64,000 bases of DNA, from assembly GCA_029820295.1 (NCBI GenBank), contig JALGVA010000004.1, positions 1 through 64,000 of the forward strand, written 5' to 3'. This document shows positions 24,207-37,530 of the stretch, one piece after another (the first letter of the stretch is position 1; every line of letters starts with the position of its first letter). This DNA comes from Candidatus Zipacnadia bacterium (GTDB taxonomy: Bacteria > Armatimonadota > Zipacnadia > Zipacnadales > UBA5352). The notes beneath the pieces are model-generated. The model was given only the letters and a program-made list of their open reading frames with translations, did not search any database and was not told the origin of the DNA. The translations under genes were made by a program, and so were the position numbers.

Positions 24207-26462
24207 TCAGTCGCACTGCGAGTAGCCGCAGTCGCGGCAGACATTGCAGCCGCCGTCATGCACCAGCGTGCCGCCACAGTCCGGGCATGCGCCGGCGTGC
24301 CCGAAGGCCGCACCGTTGAAGTCCATGGCAAGCTGCTCGCCCTCGGGCATCAGCGTGCGCTCGATCACCTTCGCCACCGCGTCGGCGCACGAGAGAATGC
24401 GCTCGCCGCCCGCCTCCCACGCCGGCTGATGGCAGCGGATGCCGCGGAGCTGGCGGATCACGTCGTCGGCCGGGATGCCGCAGCGGAAGGCCAGCGACAC
24501 CAGGCGCGCGATCGCCTCCGCCTGCGATGCCGCGCAGCCGCCCGCCTTGCCCATGGTCGCGAACAGCTCGAAGGGCCCCTGTTCATCCTGGTTGATGGTG
24601 ACGTAGAGCTTGCCGCAGCCGGTGCGCACCATGCGCGTCGAGCCGGTCACCACCGCCGGCCGCGGGCGCGGCGTCACCGGTGCGGCGGCGACCTCGCCTG
24701 CGTCCTCGCGCGCGCGCTCGGTCTTCCCGGTGGTCAGCACCTGCTCATCGCGTGAGCCGTCGCGGTAGATGGTCACGCCCTTGCAGCCCAGCTCGTAGGC
24801 CAGCCGGTAGACATGCTCGACGTCATCCACCGTGGCCTCGTTGGGGAAGTTGACGGTCTTGGAGACCGCGTTGTCGGTGAACTCCTGGAAGGCCGCCTGG
24901 ATGCGCACATGCCACTCGGGGGTGACGTCGTGAGCAGTGGTGAACACCTCGCGCACGCTTGCGGGGATCTCCTCGATGCCATGCAGTGAGCCCTTGGCGG
25001 CGATCTCCTTGAGCAGATCCGGGCTGAAGAAGCCCTGCTCGCGGGCGATGCGCTCGAAGATCGGGTGCACCTCAAGCAGCTCGTCCCTGTCGAGCACGTG
25101 GCGGGTGAACACCACCGCGAACAGCGGCTCGATGCCCGACGAGCAGCCCGCGATGATGCTGATGGTGCCGGTGGGGGCGATAGTGGTGACGGTGGCGTTG
25201 CGCAGCGGCGCCTCGCCCGCCTGCTGGTAGACCGAGCCCTGCCAGTTGGGGAACGGCCCACGCTGCTGCGCCAGCGCGCGCGAGGCCGCCCGCCCCTCGT
25301 CGCGCACGAACTGCATCACCTGCTCGGCGGTGTGCACCGCCTGCTGCGAGTTGTAGGGCACGCCCAGCAGGATGAGCATGTCGGCGAAGCCCATGACGCC
25401 CAGGCCGATCTTGCGGTTGGCGCGCGTCATCTCCGCGATCTCGGGCAGCGGCAGCTCGTTCATGTCGATGACGTTGTCGAGGAAGTGCACCGCGCTGTGC
25501 ACGGTCGTGCGCAGCCGATCCCAGTTGATGCGCGCCGACTCGCCCGAGCCTTCGACCATCTTCGCCAGGTTGATCGAGCCGAGGTTGCACGACTCGAAGG
25601 GCAGCAGTGGCTGCTCGCCGCAGGGGTTGGTCGCCTCAATCGCGCCGACCTGCGGCGTCGGGTTGGCGGCGTTGATGCGGTTGAGGAAGATCACGCCCGG
25701 GTCGCCGCCGGCCCACGCCAGCTCGGCCATGCGCCGGAAGGTCTTCCGGGCGTCGATGGTGTCGGTCTGGTCGCCGGTGCGCGGGTTGATCAGCGCGAAC
25801 TGCTCGCCGCGCTGCACCGCGCGCATGAAGGCCTCGGTGATGCCCACCGAGAGGTTGAAGTTGGTGAGTTGCGAGTGGTCGGCCTTGGCCTCGATGAAGC
25901 GCATGATGTCGGGGTGATCAACGCGCAGGACCGCCATGTTGGCGCCGCGCCGCACGCCGCCCTGCTTGATCGCCTCGGTGGCCGAGTCGAACACGCGCAT
26001 GAACGAGACCGGGCCGCTGGAAACGCCGCGCGTGGAACTGACCACGTCGTCGGCGGGGCGCAGGCGTGAGAACGAGAAGCCGGTGCCGCCCCCGCTCTTG
26101 TGGATCATGGCGGTGTTCTTGACCGCCTCGAAGATGCTCTCCATCGAGTCCTCGACCGGGAGCACGAAGCAGGCGGAGAGCTGCTGGAACTCGCGGCCGG
26201 CGTTCATCAGCGTGGGCGAGTTGGGCATGAACTCCTGGCGCGTCATGATGCCGTAGAACTCGTCGGCGACACGCGCCACCTCGGCCTCGCTCGCGCCGTA
26301 GTTCGCCTCCGCCGACGCGATGTTCTCCGCCACGCGCCGGAACATCTCCTCCGGGCGCTCGATGACCTCGCCCTCCGCGTCCCTACGCAGGTAGCGGCGG
26401 CCGAGCACGGTCAGTGCGTTATCGGAAAGCTGCAGCGCCGTCTCTCGCCACGATCTCGCCAT
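24207..26462 (-). CDS. nrdJ: Adenosylcobalamin-dependent (class II) ribonucleoside-diphosphate reductase
   Basis: SACFVLPVEDSMESIF, NPCGEQPLLPFESCNLGSINLA, PTGTISIIAGCSSGIEPLFA, C-terminal zinc motif CPDCGGTLVHDGGCNVCRDCGYSQCD. Confidence 0.93.
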   Translation of the reverse strand: MARSWRETALQLSDNALTVLGRRYLRRDAEGEVIERPEEMFRRVAENIASAEANYGASEAEVARVADEFYGIMTRQEFMPNSPTLMNAGREFQQLSACFVLPVEDSMESIFEAVKNTAMIHKSGGGTGFSFSRLRPADDVVSSTRGVSSGPVSFMRVFDSATEAIKQGGVRRGANMAVLRVDHPDIMRFIEAKADHSQLTNFNLSVGITEAFMRAVQRGEQFALINPRTGDQTDTIDARKTFRRMAELAWAGGDPGVIFLNRINAANPTPQVGAIEATNPCGEQPLLPFESCNLGSINLAKMVEGSGESARINWDRLRTTVHSAVHFLDNVIDMNELPLPEIAEMTRANRKIGLGVMGFADMLILLGVPYNSQQAVHTAEQVMQFVRDEGRAASRALAQQRGPFPNWQGSVYQQAGEAPLRNATVTTIAPTGTISIIAGCSSGIEPLFAVVFTRHVLDRDELLEVHPIFERIAREQGFFSPDLLKEIAAKGSLHGIEEIPASVREVFTTAHDVTPEWHVRIQAAFQEFTDNAVSKTVNFPNEATVDDVEHVYRLAYELGCKGVTIYRDGSRDEQVLTTGKTERAREDAGEVAAAPVTPRPRPAVVTGSTRMVRTGCGKLYVTINQDEQGPFELFATMGKAGGCAASQAEAIARLVSLAFRCGIPADDVIRQLRGIRCHQPAWEAGGERILSCADAVAKVIERTLMPEGEQLAMDFNGAAFGHAGACPDCGGTLVHDGGCNVCRDCGYSQCD

Positions 26463-26713
26463 CGACTGCCTCCGTCATCGCTGGTGTGTGCCGCGGCGCC
26501 GGCTCACACGCCTGCGAAAGCCCGGTCGCGCCGACGTTTGGCCAGCTTTCGCCGCCCGAACCTGCATCCCTCTGCACGGTATGCGATTATGCTGGGCTGA
26601 GTCAAGACGCGCCCCCGGATCGTATGCCTCGGGTGCCGCCCGGTGCCGGCGGTGTCCAGATATGCGCCACGCGGGCCACGCCTTCCTGCCTGCTGCGGCG
26701 CCTGCATATGACG

Positions 26714-26745
26714 AGGGCACCCCGCCGGCAGACTCGGGGTGCCCT
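26714..26745. terminator. Hairpin downstream of gyrA
   Basis: AGGGCACCCC-gccggcagactc-GGGGTGCCCT, 10-bp perfect stem just past the gyrA stop on the minus strand. Confidence 0.6.
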
Positions 26746-26770
26746 GCGGTTGCGCGTGCTGTCGGGCAGG

Positions 26771-29242
<2,472 letters not shown>

Positions 29243-29400
29243 CGGTAGCTCCTGTCAGTGCCGCAAAGTGCATGATTCGGGGCGTCCACAGGACGCTCTG
29301 AGGATGTTCTTGCGGAGACAAGGTCCATGCGACACGATGCGCGTCCGGCCCGCCCGGTCCCTGGAGGCGAGACGGGCGCGGTCGCGGCGTCAGGTGCGCG

Positions 29401-31383
29401 CTACGCCCACAAGTCGAGGTTGCGCGACTCGCGCGCGTGCTCGGCGATGAACTCACGCCGGGGTGCGACCTTGCTGCCCATCAGCACGCTGATGATGCGG
29501 TCGGCCTCGGCCGCGTCCTCCATGGTCACCCTGCGCAGCACGCGGTTCTCAGGGTCCATGGTGGTGTCGGCCAGGTCGTTGGGGTCCATCTCCGACAGGC
29601 CCTTGAAGTAGTTGACCGTGATGCGGCGGTTGCCCAGCTCGCCCTGCAGGCGCTCGAGGTCGTCGTCGTCGAGCGCGTAGTAGGTCTTCGAGCCCACCTT
29701 TACGCGATACAGCGGCGGCTGGGCGATGTACAGGTGCCCCTCGCGGATGAGCGGCTGCATGTAGCGGTAGAAGAACGTCAGGATGAGGGTGCGGATGTGC
29801 GAGCCGTCCACGTCGGCATCGGCGAGGATGATGATCTTGCCGTAGCGCAGCTTGGACAGGTCGAACTTGCTCGACGCCTCGCCGTTCTCGTGGTCGGCGT
29901 CGCTGTCGCCGTTGCCGTTGTTGAGCGAGAAGCCGGCGCCCAGGGCGGTGATCATCGCCTGGATCTCGGCGTTGTCGAGGATGCGGTCGAGGCGGTTCTT
30001 CTCGACGTTGATGATGACGCCGCGCAGGGGCAGGATGGCCTGGTTGCGGGCGTTGCGCGCCTGCTTGGCGTTGCCGCCCGCCGAGTCGCCCTCGACCAGG
30101 AACAGCTCGCACTCGTCGGCCTCGCGCGAGGCGCAGTCGGCAAGCTTGCCGGGCAGGCCGGCGGTGGACAGCGCGGTCTTGCGCGTGGCCTCGGCGGCCT
30201 TGCGGGCCGCGTCATTGGCGCGCGCCGCGGTGACGCACTGGTTGATGATGCGCCGGGCGTCGCGCGGATGCTCCTCCATGAACTCGGTGAGCGCTTCGTA
30301 GACGATGGAGTAGACCAGGCCCTCGACCTCGGAGTTGCCCAGCTTGGTCTTGGTCTGCCCCTCAAACTGCGGGTCCATGTGCTTGAGGGAGATCACGGCG
30401 GTCATGCCCTCGCGGACCTCGTCGCCGGTGAAGTTGCGCTCCTTGTCCTTGCGCAGACCGCTGCTGACCGCGTAATTGTTGATCACGCGCGTGACGGCGG
30501 TCTTGAAGCCCGAGAGGTGTGTGCCACCCTCGGCGGTGTGGATGGCGTTGACATACGAGAGGATGTTCTCGTGGATGCCGTCGTGGTACTGCAGGGCGAT
30601 CTCGACCTCGGTGTCCTCCTGCTCGCGCACGAAGTGGATCGGCCGGTGCAGCGCATCCTTGCCCTCATTGAGGTGCTCGACGTACTGAACGATGCCGCCC
30701 TTGTGCTGGAAGACCTCGACGCGCGGCTCGCCGTCATCGTTGCGCGCGGCCTCGCGCTCATCGGTGAGCGTGATCTTCACGCCCCCGGCCAGAAAGGACA
30801 GCTCGCGCAGGCGGTTGGCGATCGTGTCGAAGGAGAACTCCGTCACGGTGAAGATCTCGGGGTCAGGCTTGAAGGTGACCGCGGTGCCCGATCCCTTGCG
30901 CCTGCCGACGACCTCGACATCGGTGACCGGCACGCCACGCTCGTAGCGCTGGCGATGGCGCTTGCCGTCGCGCACGACCTCGACCTCGAGCCACTCGCTG
31001 AGGGCGTTGGTGCATGACACGCCCACGCCGTGCAGGCCGCCGGAGACCTTGTAAGACGACGAGTCGAACTTGCCGCCCGCGTGCAGCGTGGTCAGGACCA
31101 CCTCGACGGCGGGGCGCTTCTCGGTCGGGTGCTCATCGACGGGGATGCCGCTGCCGTTGTCCACCACCGTGACGCTGCCGTCCTCGTGCAGCGTCACGTC
31201 GATGGTATCGCAGTCTTCGGCGAAGACCTCGTCGATGCTGTTGTCGATGACCTCGTAGAGGATATGATGCAGGCCGCGCTCGCTGGTCGAACCGACATAC
31301 ATCGCGGGGCGGCGGCGCACCGCCTCCAGGCCCTTCATGACCTGGATCGATCGGGCGGTGTAGTCCCTCTTGCTCTTGGCCAT
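29401..31383 (-). CDS. gyrB: DNA gyrase subunit B
   Basis: [89 protein letters not shown]. Confidence 0.97.
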   Translation of the reverse strand: MAKSKRDYTARSIQVMKGLEAVRRRPAMYVGSTSERGLHHILYEVIDNSIDEVFAEDCDTIDVTLHEDGSVTVVDNGSGIPVDEHPTEKRPAVEVVLTTLHAGGKFDSSSYKVSGGLHGVGVSCTNALSEWLEVEVVRDGKRHRQRYERGVPVTDVEVVGRRKGSGTAVTFKPDPEIFTVTEFSFDTIANRLRELSFLAGGVKITLTDEREAARNDDGEPRVEVFQHKGGIVQYVEHLNEGKDALHRPIHFVREQEDTEVEIALQYHDGIHENILSYVNAIHTAEGGTHLSGFKTAVTRVINNYAVSSGLRKDKERNFTGDEVREGMTAVISLKHMDPQFEGQTKTKLGNSEVEGLVYSIVYEALTEFMEEHPRDARRIINQCVTAARANDAARKAAEATRKTALSTAGLPGKLADCASREADECELFLVEGDSAGGNAKQARNARNQAILPLRGVIINVEKNRLDRILDNAEIQAMITALGAGFSLNNGNGDSDADHENGEASSKFDLSKLRYGKIIILADADVDGSHIRTLILTFFYRYMQPLIREGHLYIAQPPLYRVKVGSKTYYALDDDDLERLQGELGNRRITVNYFKGLSEMDPNDLADTTMDPENRVLRRVTMEDAAEADRIISVLMGSKVAPRREFIAEHARESRNLDLWA

Positions 31384-31705
31384 CTATGACTGGCTCCTTC
31401 GTTGTCTGCAGGTGGCACGGCGCACGGCCGGGTCACAGCCGTACAGGCCGGCATGGAGGAAGCGCGATGTGCCGAACGGGACGCTGCGCGCACGTGAAGC
31501 GGAGACGCATGGGGCCACTCCACCATTGCGGCGCGGGTGCATCATGTGCATCGACAAGCGCCCTCCCGGACGCCGGCTGCGAATGCTGCTGCATGCGGCT
31601 CGCTGGCCGGGCGCAAGCCCCGGCACGGTGCCCGCTCAGGAGTGGGAAATGCCCCCAGGAGCGTACCCGCAAGAGGCATCGTACGAGGGGCATTCCGCAC
31701 AAGTA

Positions 31706-31735
31706 AGTATACCAGAAACAGGCCCCCTCGGTCAA
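31706..31735 (-). promoter_or_regulatory. sigma70-like promoter for gyrB-gyrA
   Basis: Minus strand TTGACC -18 nt- TATACT. Confidence 0.65.
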
Positions 31736-32019
31736 GCTGCGGCGGGGCGCTCTGAGGCTCCAGGCCGGCCCCGTCGATCGGGCCGCGGAACGGAAACATC
31801 TGTGAATATCTGTGCAACTATCGCCCCGCAAACCGGGCAGCAATCAGTGGTGAGTGCCCGCCAATGGATGGGCGGCCTCAGCGCCCGCGCAGGGCCCGAT
31901 GGAGGGCGCCGGGGAGGTATCCCGGAGGCCGTGCGGAAAGTGCGCGCCGGGCCGGCGGCGCGGCCGCTGGAACCAGCGCGAAGGGACCATCTGTTGCAGC
32001 AGGAAAGGACGGAGTGACG

Positions 32020-33021
32020 ATGGCGAAGAGCATCCGTGTCGGCGCGATCGGGGCGGGCGGCAACGCGCGCAGTCACATGCGGCGCCTGGCCGCGATGCGC
32101 GGCGTCAAGCTGGTGGCGATCACCGATCCGAGCGAGGACGCGATCGCGGCGGCGCGCGAGCAGGTGAAGGGCGCGGCCAGGCTGCCGGTGTTCGCCGATC
32201 ACAGAGAGATGCTGGACGAGGTGGAGATGGACGCGGTGATCATCTCCACCCCGCACACGCTGCACTACCGGCAGATCATGGACAGCCTCGGCCACGACCT
32301 GCACGTGCTGTGCGAGAAGCCCATGGTGTGCACCACCAAGCACGCGCGGGCGGTCATCAAGGCGTGGAAGAAGTCGGGGCTGACCATGGGCGTGGCCTAT
32401 CAGCGCCACACCATGGCGCAGTTCCGCTACTGCCGGGAGCGTATCGCGTCGGGCGAGCTGGGCGACGTGGTGTTCATCAACTCGCTGCAGTCGCAGGCGT
32501 GGTATCAGAGCCAGGTGACCCGCGGCACGTGGCGTTCGCAGATGAAGTGGTCGGGCGGCGGGCAGCTCAACGACTCGGGCAGCCATCTGGTCGACATCGT
32601 GCTGTGGGTGAGCGGTCTGCAGCCCGCCGAGGTCTTCGCCTATCAGGACAGGATGGGCTCGGAGGTGGACATCCTCAGCGCCATCGATGTCAAGTTCGAC
32701 GGCGGCGCTCTGTGCACGTTCTCGGTCGTGGGCTATCAGTCATGGCCGGGGATGTTCGAGGAAACCACGATCTGGCTGGAGAAGGGCCAGCTCGCCATCC
32801 GCGGCAGTGAGGTGTGGGAGTGGGGCGAGGAGGCCGAGCGTACGGTGGTCACGGGCGAGGCGCTGGGGCGCACGTGGACGCCGGACGAGAACTTCATCGC
32901 GGCCATCCGGGGCAAGGAAGAGATCCAGTCCTCGCCCGAGGATGCGTTGAAGGTCATCCAGCTCTCAGAGGCCGCGTGGGCGTCGGCGGAGAGCGGCAAG
33001 CCCGAGTCGGTGGCCCGCTGA
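32020..33021 (+). CDS. Gfo/Idh/MocA family oxidoreductase
   Basis: IRVGAIGAGGNARSHMRRL Rossmann start, STPHTLHYRQIM, VLCEKPM, NDSGSHLVDIVLWV; AAGGACGGAG RBS. Confidence 0.9.
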   Translation: MAKSIRVGAIGAGGNARSHMRRLAAMRGVKLVAITDPSEDAIAAAREQVKGAARLPVFADHREMLDEVEMDAVIISTPHTLHYRQIMDSLGHDLHVLCEKPMVCTTKHARAVIKAWKKSGLTMGVAYQRHTMAQFRYCRERIASGELGDVVFINSLQSQAWYQSQVTRGTWRSQMKWSGGGQLNDSGSHLVDIVLWVSGLQPAEVFAYQDRMGSEVDILSAIDVKFDGGALCTFSVVGYQSWPGMFEETTIWLEKGQLAIRGSEVWEWGEEAERTVVTGEALGRTWTPDENFIAAIRGKEEIQSSPEDALKVIQLSEAAWASAESGKPESVAR

Positions 33022-33031
33022 GGATGCACGG

Positions 33032-33448
33032 GTGAGCGCCCCCGCGGACCGGGATCCGGCGCCGGCGCGCGAGTCGTCGGGCTGTTCGGGAGGGCGGGCG
33101 GTGGGGATGCTGGCACGCTTCGTGCTGGGCGCGGTGCTGGCGCCGATGGGATCGGCCGCCGGCCGGTGGCTGCAGGGCCTCATGGCCCCGGGAGCGGTGC
33201 CGCCGTACGAGGGCGCGGTGCTGGGCGCCGCCGCCGGCCTCGTCGCCGGGGTCGTGCTGGCCTGGCGCGGCACCCGCGTGGCCGACCGGCGCGGTCGTGT
33301 CGCTGATCTGACGCTGGTCGTGACCACGGCGATCTGGCTGCTGGGCATCGCGCTGCAGGCGAGCCGCGGAGTGCCACCCGGAGACGTGGCCGCGGCGTGG
33401 CTGGCGGCGGTCGCGGGGGCCATCGCCGTGGCCGCACTGGCGCGATGA
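33032..33448 (+). CDS. Small hypothetical integral membrane protein
   Basis: 138 aa with several hydrophobic segments (FVLGAVLAPMGSAAG, AVLGAAAGLVAGVVLAW, LTLVVTTAIWLLGIAL, AAWLAAVAGAIAVAAL). Confidence 0.55.
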   Translation: MSAPADRDPAPARESSGCSGGRAVGMLARFVLGAVLAPMGSAAGRWLQGLMAPGAVPPYEGAVLGAAAGLVAGVVLAWRGTRVADRRGRVADLTLVVTTAIWLLGIALQASRGVPPGDVAAAWLAAVAGAIAVAALAR

Positions 33449-33499
33449 GGCGGCGTCGGCAGGCGCCGTCGGGGCGCTCGCGCGGCGACGAGGGCCAAC

Positions 33500-33528
33500 T
33501 TGACTTGGCGGGGGGGTTGGCCTATAAT
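33500..33528 (+). promoter_or_regulatory. Near-consensus sigma70 promoter
   Basis: TTGACT -17 nt- TATAAT. Confidence 0.85.
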
Positions 33529-33534
33529 TGCCAC

Positions 33535-33766
33535 CGCTGCCGGGCCCGGCCCCGCGGCGGCGTGTGAGCGCGCCGCAGGGGCGCGCCACGGCATTCTGTT
33601 GATTCGGAGCCGGGCCGCCATCGACGGGGTGGCCCGTTCCGTAACGACCTCCAAGCGATGGTTCCCGGCAATCCGGTCAGGCGCCGGGCGCTGTGAGTGT
33701 GCCGGCGGTTTGGCCGGAGAGCCTGTGCGTGGCCGCCCCTAACCTCCCACCGAGGGGGCGGACCGG
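33535..33766 (+). ncRNA. Candidate structured leader or small RNA upstream of the histidine kinase (unclassified)
   Basis: ~230 nt between the strong promoter and GTG 33767, GC-rich with pairing potential (CCGGCC 33546-33551 with GGCCGG 33712-33717); no credible ORF. Confidence 0.35.
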
Positions 33767-35506
33767 GTGAGTGATACCGTGTCGGACGACAGGAACGGGC
33801 AAAACGGACCGCCCGATTCCCCACGGGGACTGAGGCGCGAACTCGAGCACTATCGCCTTGTGGTGGAGGAGATGCGGCGGCGCATCCGTTCCCTCGAGGA
33901 CGAACTCGAGGCCGCGTCCACCATGGCCGAGGTGCCCTCCGTGGTCGTCACCCGCCCCGAACTGCGCAACACCCTGGGCCGGCTGGTCAAGAAGGTCGCG
34001 ATGATCATCCAGGCCGAGAAAGTCCTCCTGCTGCTGCACCAGCCGGATACCGGCAGCCTGGACGTGCTGCCGCCCGCGCTGGGCATCACCGAAGAGCAGG
34101 CCAACGCCATCAACATCCACGCCGATGAGGGTGTGAGCGGCTGGGTCTTCCAGAACCGCGAGTCGGTGGTCTTCAACGACGCCCTCAACGACCCGCGCAC
34201 CCTCAAGCACCTGGTCTCGCTGCTGGCCGTGCGCAACGGCGTGTGCGTGCCGCTGGTCATCAAGCAGCGCGACGAGGAAGAGCGGCTGGTTGACGAACGC
34301 GTCATCGGCGTGATGCACGTCTTCAACAAGCGCTTCGACGAGGACTTCGGCAACGAGGACATGCGCCTGCTGGAGATGCTGGCCGAGCAGGCCGCCGCGG
34401 TCATCTCCAACGCCCAGCTCTACATCCAGCTCACCGAGGCCAAGGAGGAGCTGGAGGACGCCTTCGAGAGCATCCATGTGGGCGTGATCGTGGTCAACCG
34501 CGAGGGCGTTATCCGCCTGCTCAACCCCGCGGCGGCCGGGATGCTGGAGCTGCGCGACGGCGACTACAGCGGCCAGGCCATGTGCGACGCCCTGCCTCCC
34601 GGGCAGGTGCGCGACCTGATCGAGGTCACGCTGGACACCGGTGAGGAGCGCACGGTCGAGATCTCGATGGGCGACGACAGGCGCGTCTACCAGGCTCAGA
34701 CCACGCTCATGAAGCGCGAGGACGAGGGGGGGGTGGAGAGCGTGGTGGCGATCTTCAACGACATCACGGAGATCCGGCGCGTCGAGCGCATGAAGACCGC
34801 GTTCGTGTCCACCGTCTCCCACGAGCTGCGCACGCCCCTCACCTCCATCAAGGGCTTCATCTCCACGCTGCTCGAAGACGATGAGGGCATGTACGATGAG
34901 GAGACGCGGCGGGAGTTCCTCATCATCATCAACGAGGAGTGCGACCGGCTCACGCGCCTGATCTCCGACCTGCTCAACATCTCCAAGATCGAGTCCGGGC
35001 GCGGGCTGGAGCTGCAGCTCTCCGATGTGGACGTGGGCCAACTGATCCGTCGCGTGGCGGCCAACCATCAGCCCTACACCAAGAAGCACGAGATCGTGGC
35101 CGAGGCCAGTGATGACCTCGAACCTATCCGCGCCGACGCCGACAAGCTCACTCAGATCCTCGACAACCTGGTCGGCAACGCGGTAAAATACTCGCCCAAC
35201 GGCGGAACCGTGCGTATTGTGGCTACTAACGAGGACGGCACGGTCCGCCTGGACGTGATCGACCAGGGCCTCGGCATCCCGGAGCGGCACCGCGAGCACA
35301 TCTTCCAGCGCTTCCATCAGGTCGATGATGACATCGATCATCGCTCGATCTCCGGAACCGGCATCGGCCTGTACCTGGTGCAGCACCTGGCGCACGCGCA
35401 TGGCGGCAAGGTCTGGCTCGAGTCGAGCGAGGTGGGGGAGGGCTCGACCTTCAGCCTGCGGCTTCCGAAGGACCCCGAGAAGGTCATCGAGCAGCGCGCC
35501 GACTGA
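33767..35506 (+). CDS. Sensor histidine kinase (GAF-PAS-HisKA-HATPase_c)
   Basis: GAF-like DEGVSGWVFQNRESVVFNDALNDPR, PAS ESIHVGVIVVNREGVIRLLNPAA, H-box FVSTVSHELRTPLTSIKGF, N-box ILDNLVGNAVKYSP, GTGIGLYLVQ. Confidence 0.95.
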   Translation: MSDTVSDDRNGQNGPPDSPRGLRRELEHYRLVVEEMRRRIRSLEDELEAASTMAEVPSVVVTRPELRNTLGRLVKKVAMIIQAEKVLLLLHQPDTGSLDVLPPALGITEEQANAINIHADEGVSGWVFQNRESVVFNDALNDPRTLKHLVSLLAVRNGVCVPLVIKQRDEEERLVDERVIGVMHVFNKRFDEDFGNEDMRLLEMLAEQAAAVISNAQLYIQLTEAKEELEDAFESIHVGVIVVNREGVIRLLNPAAAGMLELRDGDYSGQAMCDALPPGQVRDLIEVTLDTGEERTVEISMGDDRRVYQAQTTLMKREDEGGVESVVAIFNDITEIRRVERMKTAFVSTVSHELRTPLTSIKGFISTLLEDDEGMYDEETRREFLIIINEECDRLTRLISDLLNISKIESGRGLELQLSDVDVGQLIRRVAANHQPYTKKHEIVAEASDDLEPIRADADKLTQILDNLVGNAVKYSPNGGTVRIVATNEDGTVRLDVIDQGLGIPERHREHIFQRFHQVDDDIDHRSISGTGIGLYLVQHLAHAHGGKVWLESSEVGEGSTFSLRLPKDPEKVIEQRAD

Positions 35507-35616
35507 CCCGACGAGGCTCGCGCCATGATGGCAATCCCCATCCTCCGCAGGGGCCACGGACTGTGTGTGCCCGCCCGGGGGCACCTGCGCTCTTCGCGAC
35601 CGCGGGACGGTGACTG

Positions 35617-36072
35617 ATGAAGATCGCGGTGGGCAATGACCACGCGGCGGTGCAGCTCAAGCAGGTGCTGCTCGTGCATCTGCACGAGCTGGGCGTCGAG
35701 GCGGACAACCTGGGCGTGGACACCGAGGAGTCGGTGGACTACCCCGACTGTGCCCGGCGCGTGGCGCGCGCGGTCGCGGCCGGGGACGCCGACCTGGGCC
35801 TACTGATCTGCGGCACCGGGATCGGCATGTCGATGGCCGCGAACAAGGTCCCGGGGGTGCGCGCCGCGCTGTGCTGCCTCGAGTACCATGCGCGCATGGC
35901 GCGCGAGCACAACCACGCCAACGTGTGCTGTCTGGGCGCGCGTGTGACCGGCGACGAGTTGGCGAAGGCGATCGTGTCGGAGTTCGTGCGCACTCCGGTG
36001 AGCGACGACGAGCGACACCTGCGGCGCGTGCGCAAGATCGATGCGCTCGACGCCGAATGCGGGCGGCCCTGA
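35617..36072 (+). CDS. rpiB: Ribose-5-phosphate isomerase B
   Basis: [68 protein letters not shown]. Confidence 0.93.
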   Translation: MKIAVGNDHAAVQLKQVLLVHLHELGVEADNLGVDTEESVDYPDCARRVARAVAAGDADLGLLICGTGIGMSMAANKVPGVRAALCCLEYHARMAREHNHANVCCLGARVTGDELAKAIVSEFVRTPVSDDERHLRRVRKIDALDAECGRP

Positions 36073-36088
36073 GCGGGTCGCGGTGCGA

Positions 36089-36589
36089 ATGATGGCTGAT
36101 GTGCGCGCCGACGTGCTCGACCGGCGGCCCTCCTGGGACGAGTATTTCATGGAGATCTGCCATGTGGTGGCGCAGCGGTCCACCTGCCTGCGCCGGCACG
36201 TGGGCGCGGTGCTGGTGTCCGAGCGGCGCATTCTGGCCACCGGCTACAACGGCGCGCCCAAGGGCATGGCGCACTGCGCCGAGCTGGGCGGGTGCTACCG
36301 CGAGCGGCTCGGCGTGCCTTCGGGCGAGCGCCAGGAGCTGTGCCGGGGGCTGCATGCCGAGCAGAACGCGATCATCCAGGCGGCGGTGCATGGGGTGAAG
36401 CTGCACAACGTCACCGCATACTGCACGACGCTGCCCTGCGTGACCTGCGCGAAGATGCTTATCAACGCCGACGTGAAGCGCATTGTCTACGAGATCGACT
36501 ATCCTGACGAGCTGAGTCGGCAGATGCTGGGAGAGGCGGGCGTGGAGCTGGTACACTGGGACGAGAACACGTCCGGTGAGGCGCCGTGA
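36089..36589 (+). CDS. dCMP deaminase (ComEB-like cytidine/deoxycytidylate deaminase)
   Basis: [65 protein letters not shown]. Confidence 0.93.
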   Translation: MMADVRADVLDRRPSWDEYFMEICHVVAQRSTCLRRHVGAVLVSERRILATGYNGAPKGMAHCAELGGCYRERLGVPSGERQELCRGLHAEQNAIIQAAVHGVKLHNVTAYCTTLPCVTCAKMLINADVKRIVYEIDYPDELSRQMLGEAGVELVHWDENTSGEAP

Positions 36590-37530
36590 TGGACCTGGTC
36601 ATCCCGGCGGCTGCTGCCTTCGTGCTGTCGCTGGTGCTCACGCCGCTGGCGCGGCGCATCGCGGTGCACCTCGACCTCATCGACCGCCCCGTGGAGCGCA
36701 GCTCGCACGAGAAGCCGGTGCCCTTCGGCGGCGGCTTCGCCATCTTCGTGAGCTTCTGGGCGGTCGCGCTGGCCCTGCAGTGGCCGCCCACGCCGCCGCT
36801 GATCGGCATGCTCATCGGCTCGGCCATCCTGCTGACCATCTGCGCGCTCGACGATAAGTACCGCCTGCCCGCGCTTCCGCGCCTGGGGGCGCAGTTCGGA
36901 GTCGGGCTCATCGCGTACTTCTTCGGCGTGCGCGTGGTCCAGGTGGGCAACCCGCTGCACGCGGTGTTCGGCCCTGAGTACATCTTCATGGGCCCGCTGG
37001 AGATCCCGGTCACGGTGCTGTGGATCGCCTTCATCATCAATGCCGTCAACTGGCTGGACGGGCTCGACGGCCTGGCCGCGGGCGTCAGCTCGATCGCGGC
37101 GATGACGCTGGCCCTGGTGGCGGCGTCGGGCGGTCAGGCGCTGACCGTGCTGGTACCGGCGGCGGCGCTGGCAGGGGCGGCGCTGGGCTTCCTGCGCTAC
37201 AACTTCAATCCGGCGAGCATCTTCATGGGTGACGTGGGGGCCATGTTCCTGGGCTACATGCTCGCCTGCCTGTCGGTGATCGGCGCGGTCAAGCAGCCGA
37301 CGGCGCTGGTACTGGGCGTGCCGCTGCTGGTGCTGGGCCTGCCTATCTACGATTCGGCGATGACCATCCTCAAGCGCCTGCGCGCCGGTCGGCCCATCTA
37401 CCACCCCGACCGTGGCCATCTGCATCACCGGCTGCTCGACAGCGGCCTGTCCACCCGCGAGACGGTGCTCTTCATGTACGGGATCACGGGCCTGCTGTGC
37501 ATGATCGCGCTGGGGGTGTGGTTGCGATAG
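36586..37530 (+). CDS. wecA: Undecaprenyl-phosphate GlcNAc-1-phosphate transferase (WecA/TagO; MraY family)
   Basis: [60 protein letters not shown]. Confidence 0.92.
   Translation: MMDLVIPAAAAFVLSLVLTPLARRIAVHLDLIDRPVERSSHEKPVPFGGGFAIFVSFWAVALALQWPPTPPLIGMLIGSAILLTICALDDKYRLPALPRLGAQFGVGLIAYFFGVRVVQVGNPLHAVFGPEYIFMGPLEIPVTVLWIAFIINAVNWLDGLDGLAAGVSSIAAMTLALVAASGGQALTVLVPAAALAGAALGFLRYNFNPASIFMGDVGAMFLGYMLACLSVIGAVKQPTALVLGVPLLVLGLPIYDSAMTILKRLRAGRPIYHPDRGHLHHRLLDSGLSTRETVLFMYGITGLLCMIALGVWLR

Noticed and set aside
26463-26770. Cobalamin riboswitch upstream of nrdJ
   Set aside because: No GCCACTG or CCTGCC-type B12-box core on the minus strand; nrdJ is B12-dependent, so repression by B12 would not be expected.
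29437-31017. 526-aa + strand ORF opposite gyrB
   Set aside because: Antisense shadow of GyrB; low-complexity Val/Leu/Ala/Asp/His composition typical of reverse-frame translation.
33680-33715. SRP (4.5S) RNA-like GGTCAGG...CCGG
   Set aside because: Lacks the GGAA tetraloop and AGCAG internal-loop strand that define SRP helix 8.
33700-33790. Glycine- or cobalamin-riboswitch-like strings (GGAGAG...ACCGAGGGGGC; GGCCGGAGAGCCTG) in the kinase leader
   Set aside because: Partial matches only; the ATCTCTCAGG glycine motif and the cobalamin core elements are missing, and part lies inside the coding start.
33677-35584. 635-aa minus-strand ORF opposite the histidine kinase
   Set aside because: Antisense shadow; the + strand has full HisKA/HATPase motifs.
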